This document shows, piece by piece, positions 1 to 6,730 of a DNA stretch of 10,948 bases. The stretch is from an uncultured cyanobacterium (lineage in GTDB: Bacteria > Cyanobacteriota > Cyanobacteriia > PCC-6307 > Cyanobiaceae), in assembly GCA_903934745.1 (NCBI GenBank), contig CAIZOZ010000432.1:1-10948 (forward strand). The letters run 5' to 3'. The translations under genes were made by a program, and so were the position numbers. Within the stretch, counting starts at the first letter, position 1, and every line of letters begins with the position of its first letter. Under the pieces are notes generated by a model. The model was not told the origin of the DNA, searched no databases, and saw nothing but the letters and a program-made list of their open reading frames with translations.

Positions 1-416
1 GCGGTGGGGCCACCAGCGGCGACCGCCTGAGCCAGCTCGGCTTCGCCGCCTGCTTCGCCAACGCCTTCACCGAAGAAGCAGCTGCGGGCCCCGGTGTGAC
101 AGGCCACCTCCCCCTGCTGCTCAATCGTCAGCAGCAACACATCGGCATCGCAGTCGTAGCGTAGGCCGCGCAGTGTCTGGAAATGGCCGCTGGTGGCTCC
201 CTTGTGCCACAGCTCCTGGCGGGAGCGACTCCAGTAGTGCACCTCACCGCTGGCCAGGGTGCGCTCAAGGGCCTGGCGATTCATCCAGGCCACCATCAGC
301 ACCGCCCCATCGAGCCAGTCCTGGGCCACGGCCGGGATCAATCCAGCCTCATTCCAGCGCAGGCCCTCGATCCAGGCTGGGCCAGTCGACTGGAGGCCGC
401 TCGGGCTATCACTCAC
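1..416 (-). CDS. hisI: Phosphoribosyl-AMP cyclohydrolase, HisI domain of a probable HisIE (partial, continues beyond left edge)
   Basis: Histidine biosynthesis: the HisI domain opens the purine ring of phosphoribosyl-AMP in the cytoplasm and needs zinc and magnesium. Reading the minus strand, I see the family signature in order: RWNEAGLIPAVAQD, VLMVAWMN, HYWSRSRQELWHKG, TSGHFQTL, then YDCDADVLLL (the metal-binding Asp cluster plus a Cys) and CHTGARSCFF (two further Cys of the zinc site). The reading frame stays open to base 1, with an Ala/Glu/Gly-rich linker after SCFF, so the C-terminal HisE pyrophosphohydrolase domain usual in cyanobacteria probably lies outside the window. The start is uncertain. 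GTG at 416 gives a family-like 21-residue lead-in (MSDSPSGLQ...); an in-frame ATG at 524 would add a Trp/Arg-rich extension that does not look coding. The in-frame stop is at 552-554. No clear Shine-Dalgarno is present. The gene is divergent from queD. Confidence 0.9.
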   Translation of the reverse strand, partial: MSDSPSGLQSTGPAWIEGLRWNEAGLIPAVAQDWLDGAVLMVAWMNRQALERTLASGEVHYWSRSRQELWHKGATSGHFQTLRGLRYDCDADVLLLTIEQQGEVACHTGARSCFFGEGVGEAGGEAELAQAVAAGGPT

Positions 417-585
417 GGCATCGCCGGCCACTGGGTTCAACGCTACTGAGGCGACATCCCGCCTCCTGGCGGCAACAATCTCCAGCCGCTGACGCCCCAG
501 GGCCCGAGCCCATGGCCAACCCATCCAGGCCAGCAGCAGCCAGGCTCGGCTTCAGGCTGGGATGATGGCCCCAGAGCCACCCGCC

Positions 586-1200
586 ATGTCCACACCAGCG
601 GCCTACACCTGCAGCAAGACCTTCAACGGCTTCCCCTGCACCCATCGCCAGTGGCGCCATCCGGGCCATTGCCGTTTTGTGCACGGCTACAGCCGCAGTT
701 TCCGCTTCTGGTTCCAGGCCAAAAGCCTCGATCAGCACGGCTTCGTGGTGGATTTCTCCAGTCTCAAGCAACTGCAGCAGCGTCTGGCTGAGCAGTTCGA
801 TCACACCTTCCTGGCCAACGCCGACGATCCGCTGCTGGCCAGCTGGCAGAGCCTGCATGAGCAGGGTGCCCTCGACCTGCGGGTGATGACCAATGTGGGC
901 ATGGAGGCCAGCGCTGAACTGGTCTGGGGCTGGGCCAACGAGCTGCTGCAGGGCCGCGAGGGGGGGCGCAGCTGCTGCTTCCGTGTCGAAGCGCGCGAAA
1001 ACGAGAAGAACGCCGCCTGCTTCACGGCCATCCCCGCCTGGTTCAGCGGTGCCGCCGCAGGCGACGTCGGCGATGGCTATGCCGACGACGCCTGGCCCGA
1101 ACTCCCCTACCGCGAAACCTCCTACGACGAACCTGTCGACGCCTACGGCGACAGCGGCGAGCAGCAGGCCGATGGTCTGGGCATCTTTGAGGCGCCCTGA
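586..1200 (+). CDS. queD: QueD-like 6-carboxytetrahydropterin synthase / 6-pyruvoyltetrahydropterin synthase family protein
   Basis: Zinc-dependent enzyme of the tetrahydropterin synthase fold; QueD makes 6-carboxytetrahydropterin for queuosine/7-deazaguanine synthesis. Visible signatures over 204 residues: CTHRQW (18-23) and HCRFVHGYS (28-36) at the zinc site, VVDFSSLK (54-61), FDHTFL (71-76), NVGMEASAELVW (103-114) and VEARENEKNAACF (134-146). The usual HGHS zinc motif reads HGYS here, so the second His is Tyr, and an extra Cys-x-His lies upstream. I recall a divergent QueD subgroup in bacteria and phages with the same CxxRQW/HGY pattern. Residues about 155-204 form an acidic, Tyr/Gly-rich tail beyond the fold. 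I chose ATG 586 because homology begins just after it; ATG 562 and 565 are in frame upstream without a better ribosome site. First gene of the plus-strand run. The exact pterin product is inferred. Confidence 0.82.
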   Translation: MSTPAAYTCSKTFNGFPCTHRQWRHPGHCRFVHGYSRSFRFWFQAKSLDQHGFVVDFSSLKQLQQRLAEQFDHTFLANADDPLLASWQSLHEQGALDLRVMTNVGMEASAELVWGWANELLQGREGGRSCCFRVEARENEKNAACFTAIPAWFSGAAAGDVGDGYADDAWPELPYRETSYDEPVDAYGDSGEQQADGLGIFEAP

Positions 1201-1230
1201 GCTTGCTGCCATGAGCTTGCTGCCATGAGC
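1198..1230 (+). repeat. 14-bp tandem duplication at the queD/permease junction
   Basis: The 14-mer tgagcttgctgcca occurs twice without mismatch (1198-1211 and 1212-1225) and the next five bases begin a third copy. The first copy contains the queD stop codon. The duplication creates a five-codon ORF, MSLLP, at 1211-1228, whose TGA overlaps the permease ATG (1225) in an ATGA arrangement. Confidence 0.95.
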
Positions 1231-2217
1231 CCCGCCCGCCTGGCCACGGCCTGGGCCCTGTTCCAGGGGCTACTGATCGAGGCGTTGCCGTTTCTGTTGA
1301 TCGGGGTGCTGATCTCAGCTGCGGCCCGCTGGTGTGCCCCCGGGGGCCAGTGGTTGCGACGGCTGCCCTCCCATCCGGTGCTGGGGCCGCTCAGCGGCGC
1401 GGCCCTGGGCTTCGCCCTGCCGGCCTGCGAATGCGGCAACGTGCCCGTCGCCCGCCAGTTGCTGGTGGGCGGTGCTCCCCTGGGCGCGGCGCTGGGCTTT
1501 CTGTTTGCGGCGCCGGTGCTCAATCCAATCGTGCTGGCCAGCACCTGGGCCGCCTTTCCGAACCAGCCCTGGCTGCTGCTGGCCCGCCCGCTCGGCGCCG
1601 TGCTGGTGGCCGTGGGCCTGGCCCTGCTGCTGCGCCTGGTGCCCGAAGCCGAGCTGCTGCAGGGCGATCTGCTGGCGGAGCGGCGACTGGCCCTACCCCT
1701 GAGCGAGGTGAGCCTGCTGGAGCGCCGCGGCGGTGTGCTGGGTGGCGGTGTGTTGGGTGGTGGTGTGCTCGGTGGGGGAGCGCTGACGGCAGCCACCGGA
1801 ACGCCGCGCCGCCCCTCGCTGGCGGAGCTGTTCCGGCACGGCGGCCAGGAATTTCTGAATCTGGCTCTACTGCTGGTGCTGGGCTGTCTGCTGGCCGCCC
1901 TGGTGCAGACCTTCGTGCCCCGCACCTGGCTGCTGACGGTGGGCGGCGCCCCCACCCTTTCGATTCTGGCGCTGATGCTGCTGGCCATGGTGGTGTCGGT
2001 GTGCTCGAGCGTCGACGCCTTCCTGGCCCTGAGCTTCGCCGCCCAGGTGACCCCCGGCGCCCTGCTGGCCTTCCTGCTGCTGGGGCCGGTGATCGACCTC
2101 AAACTGGTGGGCTTGCTGGGGCTGCTGCTGCGGCCGCGGGGGCTGCTGCTGACGATCGCCGGCGCCAGCCTGCTGGTGCTGCTGATCGGCCAATGGATCA
2201 ACCTCTGGCGCCTATGA
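1225..2217 (+). CDS. DUF318 / ArsP-type permease (SO_0444-like metal transporter)
   Basis: Polytopic inner-membrane permease of 330 residues, family PF03773 (DUF318/ArsP; bacterial YcgR-like). Members are annotated as arsenical or Cu/Zn transporters; the substrate here is not decided by sequence. Two similar halves each carry about four hydrophobic segments: residues 8-35, 55-80, 84-108 and 117-138, then 210-230, 243-262, 278-300 and 305-325. Key motifs are ACECGNVPVARQL (67-79, with the CxC pair C68/C70), APVLNPIVLAST (96-107), SVCSSVDAF (258-266) and LLGPVIDLKLV (285-295). The cytoplasm-or-periplasm linker between the halves (about 140-205) carries a GGVLG triplicate repeat. ATG 1225 overlaps the stop of a five-codon leader ORF, and the gene ends in an ATGA overlap with the next gene, suggesting translational coupling. 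The pairing with a TIGR03943 protein is typical of this permease group. Confidence 0.85.
   Translation: MSPARLATAWALFQGLLIEALPFLLIGVLISAAARWCAPGGQWLRRLPSHPVLGPLSGAALGFALPACECGNVPVARQLLVGGAPLGAALGFLFAAPVLNPIVLASTWAAFPNQPWLLLARPLGAVLVAVGLALLLRLVPEAELLQGDLLAERRLALPLSEVSLLERRGGVLGGGVLGGGVLGGGALTAATGTPRRPSLAELFRHGGQEFLNLALLLVLGCLLAALVQTFVPRTWLLTVGGAPTLSILALMLLAMVVSVCSSVDAFLALSFAAQVTPGALLAFLLLGPVIDLKLVGLLGLLLRPRGLLLTIAGASLLVLLIGQWINLWRL
1729..1773 (+). repeat. Three 15-bp in-frame repeats encoding GGVLG
   Basis: Units 1729-1743, 1744-1758 and 1759-1773 (first unit ggcggtgtgctgggt) differ only at silent positions. They encode residues 169-183 of the permease, GGVLG three times, in the linker between the two membrane halves. 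A further GGG follows. Confidence 0.9.
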
Positions 2218-2933
2218 AACCGACCCCTGGGCGCCCTCCCCTGCCGCAACGGGCCGCCCTGCAGCGGGGCCTGCTGCTGGCCCTCTGGGCCCTGGTGCTG
2301 TTGCGCAGCAGCGCCGATGGCCGCCTCGATCTGCTGCTGCGCGCCGCCTTCCATCCGCTCGTGGCCCTGGCGGGCCTGCTGCTGCTGGCGCTGGCCCTGG
2401 TGCAGCTGCGGCTGGGCCTGGTCGATGCCGCCGCCGCCGCTGAACGGGCCAGCCGCCGCCAGGGGCTGGTGCTGCTGGTCACCGCGGCCCTCAGCCTGGC
2501 GGTGATCGTCCTGCCGCCGGCCCCCTCCTTCGCCGATCTGGCCGCCCAGCGCCCCGGCGACGACACCGCCCAGGAGGACCTCAGCTTCGTGCTGCCCCCG
2601 GCCCAGCGCAGCCTCACCGACTGGGTGCGGCTGCTGCGCAGCCAACCGGATCCGGACCTGTTCGCGGGAGATCCAGTGCGGATCAGCGGTTTCGTGCTGC
2701 CGATGGCCGGCGAGCCGCCCCAGATCGCCCGGCTGCTGGTGCGCTGCTGCCTGGCCGATGCGGCGCCGGTGGGGCTGCCGGTGCGTTGGCCCGGCCCGCC
2801 GCCACCACCAGACCAGTGGCTGCGACTGGAAGGCCGGATGGCGGTGACCAGCAGCGCCGACGGCAGACAGCTGGTGGTGCTGCCCAGCCGCATCGAGCGG
2901 ATCGCCCGGCCGGCCCGGCCCCTGGAGCCGTGA
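2214..2933 (+). CDS. TIGR03943 family protein (YcgQ-like partner of DUF318 permease)
   Basis: A 239-residue membrane protein. Three hydrophobic segments (about 17-32, 46-68 and 84-101) are followed by an extracytoplasmic or cytoplasmic soluble domain (about 115-235) with features I associate with TIGR03943: DWVRLL (136-141), PVRISGFVLP (154-163) and RLLVRCCLADAAPVGLPV (173-190), with an adjacent Cys pair C178/C179 that could bind metal. The family is a putative permease subunit encoded next to DUF318 permeases, as in the Bacillus ycgR/ycgQ pair, which matches the gene order here. ATG 2214 overlaps the permease stop (ATGA), and the gene's own TGA overlaps the GTG start of the next gene (GTGA). 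Its biochemical role is unknown; acting with the upstream permease is inferred from family and context. Confidence 0.8.
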   Translation: MKPTPGRPPLPQRAALQRGLLLALWALVLLRSSADGRLDLLLRAAFHPLVALAGLLLLALALVQLRLGLVDAAAAAERASRRQGLVLLVTAALSLAVIVLPPAPSFADLAAQRPGDDTAQEDLSFVLPPAQRSLTDWVRLLRSQPDPDLFAGDPVRISGFVLPMAGEPPQIARLLVRCCLADAAPVGLPVRWPGPPPPPDQWLRLEGRMAVTSSADGRQLVVLPSRIERIARPARPLEP

Positions 2934-4312
2934 GCCCCCCACGCCGCCGGCCCCGAGGGGCGTTGGCCCTGGCCCTCGCTCTGCCCAGCCTGCTGGTCCT
3001 GATCCAGCAACAGGCCCTGCAGCGGCAACCACCCCACCTGCAGCGGCTGATCAACGCCGCGGCCAGCTCGGGGCCGGCGGCATTGCAGGCCCGCTTCAGC
3101 CGGCCGATGGACAGCGCCAGCCTCCAGAGCGCCAGTGCCCTGCAACCGAACCTGAGCCATCGCTGGCTGGGTTCCAGCGACGCGCTGCTGCTGGCACTGA
3201 CCGCCGGCCAGCGGCTGGAGCAGCCGCTGCAGCTGCGGCTGGCCGGTCGCGACCGCCGCGGCCTGGCCCTGCAGCCCCGTCTCTGGCACTGGGATCCCAG
3301 ACCCCGGGTGCTGGCGGTGGTGCCCGTCGCCGGCGGCGAGCAACTGCAGCTGCGCGAGCACGACGGCTCCTGGCAACCGCTGTCGCCGATCTGGCCGCGC
3401 CTACCGGTGATCGAGCCCCTCGGGGACGGCTCCGGGGTGGCCCTCGCCAGCCAGGACGCGCTCGGGGCCTACCACCTGGCTCGGATCCCCCTGCAGCAGC
3501 GCAATCTGGTCGCCAGCCCCCAGCAGCTGGGGCCGGTGCGGGCCGCTGCACCCCAGGTGCTCGACGGCCGTGCGCTGATGTTCGCCCACCTCAGCAGCAA
3601 CCGCCGCGGCGATCTGCTGGTGCAGAGCAGCAGCAGCGAAGGCAGCAGCAGCGAAGGCAGTGGTAGCGAAGGCAGTGAAAGCCGTGCCCGGCTGTGGCGA
3701 GCCCAGGGGGGGAGCCAGGCGCTGGCGCTGGCCGCCAGCGGACCGATGCAGCTGCTGCCTGAGGGGGATGCCGTCGTCGTGCCTGGCCCTGAGGGTCTGA
3801 GCCTGCAGGCCTTGCCGCCCCGGCCGCCGCGGCGGCAGACCCTGCCGGGCAACCGTGATCTCAGCGCCTTCTGCCCCCGCTCCGGCCGCGCCCTGCTAGT
3901 GCGCCACTGGCCCGACTACCGCCGTTCGCTAGAGCTGGTGGAGCCGGGGCAGGCCCCGCGCCAGCTCTGGATCGGCAGCGAAGCCCTGGTGGCCAGCGCC
4001 TGCGCCGGCGGCGGCGAGCGGATCTGGGCCCTGCTGATCGACGGCACCGGCCAGCCGGAGCTCACCCTGCTGGCCCTCGACCGCCGCGGCAAGCTGCTGC
4101 GCCGCCAGCGCCTGACGGGCTGGGAACTGGAGCCCGGCACCGGCCTCAGTTTTGATCCCAGCGGCGATCGGCTGCTGGCCGCCCTGCGCCGCCTCGGCCC
4201 GATCGAACAGCCGCCAGCGCCGGCCCAGGCGGTGTTGATCGATGCCCGCAGCCTGCAGCTTCAGCCCCTGCAGCGGCAAGTCCGGCAGGTGATCTGGTTG
4301 CCGGCGGGGTAG
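2930..4312 (+). CDS. Exported or membrane-anchored protein with Ig-like and beta-propeller-like repeats, function unknown
   Basis: I do not recognise a named family for this 460-residue protein. It starts with a basic stretch and a hydrophobic segment (about 9-25), a signal peptide or N-terminal anchor. Residues about 53-105 (ARFSRPMD ... SHRWLGSSDALLLAL ... LQLRLAG) resemble bacterial Ig-like/SbsA domains, in which an FS-x-PMD motif opens the strand set. From about 125 to the end come repeated blocks of short strands with turns such as GDGSG, PEGD, CPRSG and DPSGDRLLAAL, as in TolB/WD40-type propellers. Two Cys (in FCPRSG and SACAGG) might form a disulphide. A flexible Ser/Glu/Gly insert lies at 233-250. 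I chose GTG 2930 because it overlaps the previous stop (GTGA) and begins the export signal. Co-location with the permease pair and a Fur-type regulator suggests a periplasmic role in metal transport, which is inference. Confidence 0.7.
   Translation: MSPPRRRPRGALALALALPSLLVLIQQQALQRQPPHLQRLINAAASSGPAALQARFSRPMDSASLQSASALQPNLSHRWLGSSDALLLALTAGQRLEQPLQLRLAGRDRRGLALQPRLWHWDPRPRVLAVVPVAGGEQLQLREHDGSWQPLSPIWPRLPVIEPLGDGSGVALASQDALGAYHLARIPLQQRNLVASPQQLGPVRAAAPQVLDGRALMFAHLSSNRRGDLLVQSSSSEGSSSEGSGSEGSESRARLWRAQGGSQALALAASGPMQLLPEGDAVVVPGPEGLSLQALPPRPPRRQTLPGNRDLSAFCPRSGRALLVRHWPDYRRSLELVEPGQAPRQLWIGSEALVASACAGGGERIWALLIDGTGQPELTLLALDRRGKLLRRQRLTGWELEPGTGLSFDPSGDRLLAALRRLGPIEQPPAPAQAVLIDARSLQLQPLQRQVRQVIWLPAG
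3629..3673 (+). repeat. Three 15-bp in-frame repeats encoding SSSEG/SGSEG
   Basis: Units 3629-3643, 3644-3658 and 3659-3673 encode SSSEG, SSSEG and SGSEG (residues 234-248 of the exported protein), a flexible acidic-serine insert between predicted strands. The first two units are identical in sequence (agcagcagcgaaggc). Confidence 0.9.
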
Positions 4313-4334
4313 AACCGGACAACGCAACGCCGCC

Positions 4335-4751
4335 ATGCCTCCCAGCGCCGATCCCTCCCTGACCCCCCGCCAGGAGCTGCTGCTGGCGGAGCTGTGCCTT
4401 GCCGAGCAGGAGCTCTCGGGCCAGGAGGTGCATGCGCGCCTGCGCGGTGGTGCCGGAGCCATGGGGCTGGCCACCGTTTATCGCCATCTGCGCCAACTGC
4501 AGCAGAAGGGGCTGGTGCGCTGCCGCCATCTGCCCAGTGGCGAAGCCCTGTTCGCCCCCACCGAGCGCGACGAGCACCATCTCACCTGTGTCGACTGCGG
4601 CAGCACCGTGCGGCTCTCCCATTGCCCGGTGCACGACGTCCAGCTCCACGACGCCGACCTGGCCGGCTTCCTGCCCCTGTTCCACACCCTGGAGTTCTTC
4701 GGCCTCTGCAGCCACTGCCGCGACCGGCAGGCGACCGCGGCCGGGCCATGA
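4335..4751 (+). CDS. zur: Fur-family transcriptional regulator, probably Zur
   Basis: Metal-responsive DNA-binding repressor of 138 residues, the normal Fur/Zur length. The winged-helix N-terminus is clear: LTPRQELLLAEL (9-20), SGQEVHARL (28-36) and the recognition region MGLATVYRHLRQLQQKGLV (43-61), then SGEALF (68-73). The dimerisation/metal domain has HH (81-82), CVDC (85-88), CPVH (97-100), HTLEF (117-121) and CSHC (125-128). The two CxxC pairs form the structural zinc site common to Fur/Zur. Assignment to Zur rather than Fur or PerR rests on the CP-x-H and HTLEFFGLC pattern and on neighbouring zinc-type genes, so it is probable rather than certain. It lies 22 nt after the propeller-like gene and ends in an ATGA overlap with mscS. 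A TGATAATNATTATCA-type operator was not found upstream of the operon. Confidence 0.85.
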   Translation: MPPSADPSLTPRQELLLAELCLAEQELSGQEVHARLRGGAGAMGLATVYRHLRQLQQKGLVRCRHLPSGEALFAPTERDEHHLTCVDCGSTVRLSHCPVHDVQLHDADLAGFLPLFHTLEFFGLCSHCRDRQATAAGP

Positions 4752-6541
4752 AACGGCCGACCGGCGCTGCCGCCATCCCGGGCTGTCCCTGGTGGCCCCA
4801 GCCTCCGAACCGCTGGCTGACTGGCCTCTGCGCCCTGCTGCTGCTGACGTTCCTGGCAAGTCCCAGCCTGCCGGGAGCCAGGGCCGAGGCGCTCAAGGGG
4901 CCGGGGGCCAGCCCCGCCGCCCTGAGCTCCCCGAACGGCAGCCCCCCCACGGGCGACAGCAACGCTGGCGATGCCGGCAGCTTCCAGCTGGGCAAGGTGC
5001 GCATCCTGGGGGTGCCCGTGCTGACAGTGGCCACCGCCACGGTGGCGGCCGACGGCCAGGGTCCCGATGCCAGCACCCGCGCCCAGGTGATCGAAGGCAA
5101 TCTGGCCCTGCTCTACCAGCGGCGCCAGCTCTGCAGCAGCGGTGAATCCCTGGCCGAAACCTTCCTGGAGTGGGGGTTCCTGCACGGCAAAGAACGGGCC
5201 TGTGCTGGTGACAATCTCGGCCTGCAGGGCGAGCCGGCGGCCCTGAACGTGGAGGTGGTGAAGAACGGCGCAGGCCCGACTCGGCTCGTGGCCCGGGTGG
5301 CTGGCCGCGCCCAGCCCCTGCCCCTGCTCACTGTCACCAACGAGGACGTGCGCCTCAACGGCATCGGCGCCGACCTTCTGGCGCAGCGCTGGCGCCGCTT
5401 GCTGGAACGGCGGCTGCGCTTCGCCCGCGAGCTGATGCGCCCCGAGAGCCTGCGGCGGCGGCTCGCCCTGGTGATCAAGGTGGAGCTGGCCCTGGCGATC
5501 GCCATCGCCCTGGTGCTGGGCCTCTGGCGCCGCAGCCGCCATGGCCTGCGGCGCCTGGAGGCGCGCTCGGAGCTGGGCCGCCGCCCGCGGCGTCAGGCCG
5601 TCAGGTTGCAGATCCTGCAGGGCCTCAGCCGCGCCCTGATGGCCACCGCGCTGACCCTGATGTTCGCCATGGCCGGGGTGGCCCTGTTCGCCATTCCCGG
5701 CCAGGTGCCCCGGGCCCTCGACCTGCTGCTGGAGCCCTGGGGCATCGCCGTCAAGCTGATCCTGGGCTGGCTCCTGGACACGGTCCTGCGGGCCCTGGCG
5801 GAACTGCTGCTGCGGCAGTGGGCCGGCAACGTCAATGTGCCGCTGGCGCGGCGCGCCCGCCGGGATCAACGCTTCCTCAGCCTGCGGCTGGTGTTCCGGC
5901 GGCTGATTGATCTGGTGGTGCTCACTGTGGTGGGCCTGTGGATCCTCACTGAACTGCCGGGGGTGGCCGAACTGTCCGGCAGCGCCCTGCTGGCCAGTGG
6001 CGCCCTGCTCGGCGCCCTGGCGATCGTGTTTCAGGGACTGCTGCGGGATTTCGTCTCCGGGCTGGTGCTGCTCTTCGACGATCGCTATGCGATCGGCGAC
6101 ACCGTGCAGATCCATGGGTTCCAGGGCACGGTGCTCGACATCGGCCTGCTCAGCACCGAATTGCGCTGCCTCGACCAACGGGTGGTGGTGATTCAGAACA
6201 GTGAGTGCAGCCAGGTGGTGAACCACACCAAGCTGCGCTCCGGGGTGGAGCTGCAGCTGGTGCTCTCCCACGCCGTGCGCCAGCTGCCCCGCGTGCTGGC
6301 CCTGCTGGAGGCCGAGGCGAATCGGTTCGCTGCCGATCCCAGCTGGGCAAGCGTGCTGCTCGAAGCGCCGCAACTGCGGGGCATCAAAGCCGTGACCCCC
6401 GAGGGCATCACCGTCAGCCTGCTGCTGATCTGCCAGGCCGGCCAGCAACAAGCCGCCGAACGGGCCCTGCTGGCCCGCCTGGTGGAGCGACTGCATCAGA
6501 AGGCCATTCCCCTGGCTGATCGCAACAGCGCGGCGGACTGA
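4748..6541 (+). CDS. MscS-family mechanosensitive ion channel with large N-terminal periplasmic domain
   Basis: Inner-membrane channel of 597 residues that would open under membrane tension to release solutes on osmotic downshift. It has a Trp-containing N-terminal signal peptide (about 20-46, ending ARAEA) and a periplasmic domain (about 75-210) with ILGVPVLTV. Several membrane helices follow (about 238-260, 295-318, 335-360 and 385-405), then the pore-lining helix GALLGALAIVFQG (about 417-430) with LLRDFVSGLVLLFDDRYAIGD behind it. The MscS beta domain has VVVIQNS (479-485) and VNHTK (491-495); most MscS proteins read VIPNS, so a Gln replaces the usual Pro. Cyanobacterial MscS proteins with this architecture (signal peptide plus periplasmic domain) are common. 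ATG 4748 overlaps the regulator stop. It is the last gene of the plus-strand run. Its relation to the metal genes is unclear; shared transcription is inferred from spacing. Confidence 0.88.
   Translation: MKRPTGAAAIPGCPWWPQPPNRWLTGLCALLLLTFLASPSLPGARAEALKGPGASPAALSSPNGSPPTGDSNAGDAGSFQLGKVRILGVPVLTVATATVAADGQGPDASTRAQVIEGNLALLYQRRQLCSSGESLAETFLEWGFLHGKERACAGDNLGLQGEPAALNVEVVKNGAGPTRLVARVAGRAQPLPLLTVTNEDVRLNGIGADLLAQRWRRLLERRLRFARELMRPESLRRRLALVIKVELALAIAIALVLGLWRRSRHGLRRLEARSELGRRPRRQAVRLQILQGLSRALMATALTLMFAMAGVALFAIPGQVPRALDLLLEPWGIAVKLILGWLLDTVLRALAELLLRQWAGNVNVPLARRARRDQRFLSLRLVFRRLIDLVVLTVVGLWILTELPGVAELSGSALLASGALLGALAIVFQGLLRDFVSGLVLLFDDRYAIGDTVQIHGFQGTVLDIGLLSTELRCLDQRVVVIQNSECSQVVNHTKLRSGVELQLVLSHAVRQLPRVLALLEAEANRFAADPSWASVLLEAPQLRGIKAVTPEGITVSLLLICQAGQQQAAERALLARLVERLHQKAIPLADRNSAAD
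5495..5502. repeat. HIP1 octamer GCGATCGC
   Basis: Perfect highly iterated palindrome (HIP1), common in many cyanobacterial genomes; here inside mscS. It supports the taxonomic assignment. Confidence 0.85.
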
Positions 6542-6545
6542 CTGG

Positions 6546-6623
6546 GGCCCGGAAGCGTTGCCGTAGCCACCGGCGAGCGCGCAGCGGTTCACCCTGCGAC
6601 GGCGCCGATCTAGTTTCCGGGCC
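6546..6623 (+). other. Possible structured element in the mscS-to-MlaE-like spacer
   Basis: The arms ggcccggaa (6546-6554) and ttccgggcc (6615-6623) are perfect inverted repeats, extendable by a G-U and a C-G pair. Between them two further hairpins can be drawn (6558-6563 with 6571-6576; 6580-6584 with 6594-6598), giving a three-way-junction shape. There is no T-tract, so it is not a standard terminator. At this GC content a nine-bp pairing could arise by chance. Confidence 0.35.
6588..6616 (+). promoter_or_regulatory. Weak candidate promoter for the MlaE-like/MlaD pair
   Basis: TTCACC (6588-6593) and TAGTTT (6611-6616) are separated by 17 bp in the only sizeable spacer before the lipid-transport genes. 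The -10 match is 3 of 6, so support is poor; position is the main argument. Confidence 0.25.
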
Positions 6624-6730
6624 ACCTGCCACGGCGCTGTCCCCAGGCCCGCCGGACCCCTCGCCACGATGCGCCTGGCCAGGCCTGCGGCTGTTGGTCA
6701 TCCCACCGCTGTCGCCCCAGCTCTGAGCCC

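Noticed and set aside
1332..2213. In-frame upstream extension of the TIGR03943 gene
   Set aside because: Overlaps the permease in another frame with Arg/Gly/Ala low-complexity sequence; ATG 2214 overlapping the permease stop is the sensible start.
1143..3032. Long minus-strand open frame, 629 codons
   Set aside because: Antisense to the permease and TIGR03943 genes; Gln/Gly/Ala-rich low-complexity product with no family signature, typical of high-GC shadow frames.
4478..6667. Long minus-strand open frame, 729 codons
   Set aside because: Opposite strand of mscS and the regulator, both of which have firm family motifs; product is Gln/His/Gly-rich with no domain.
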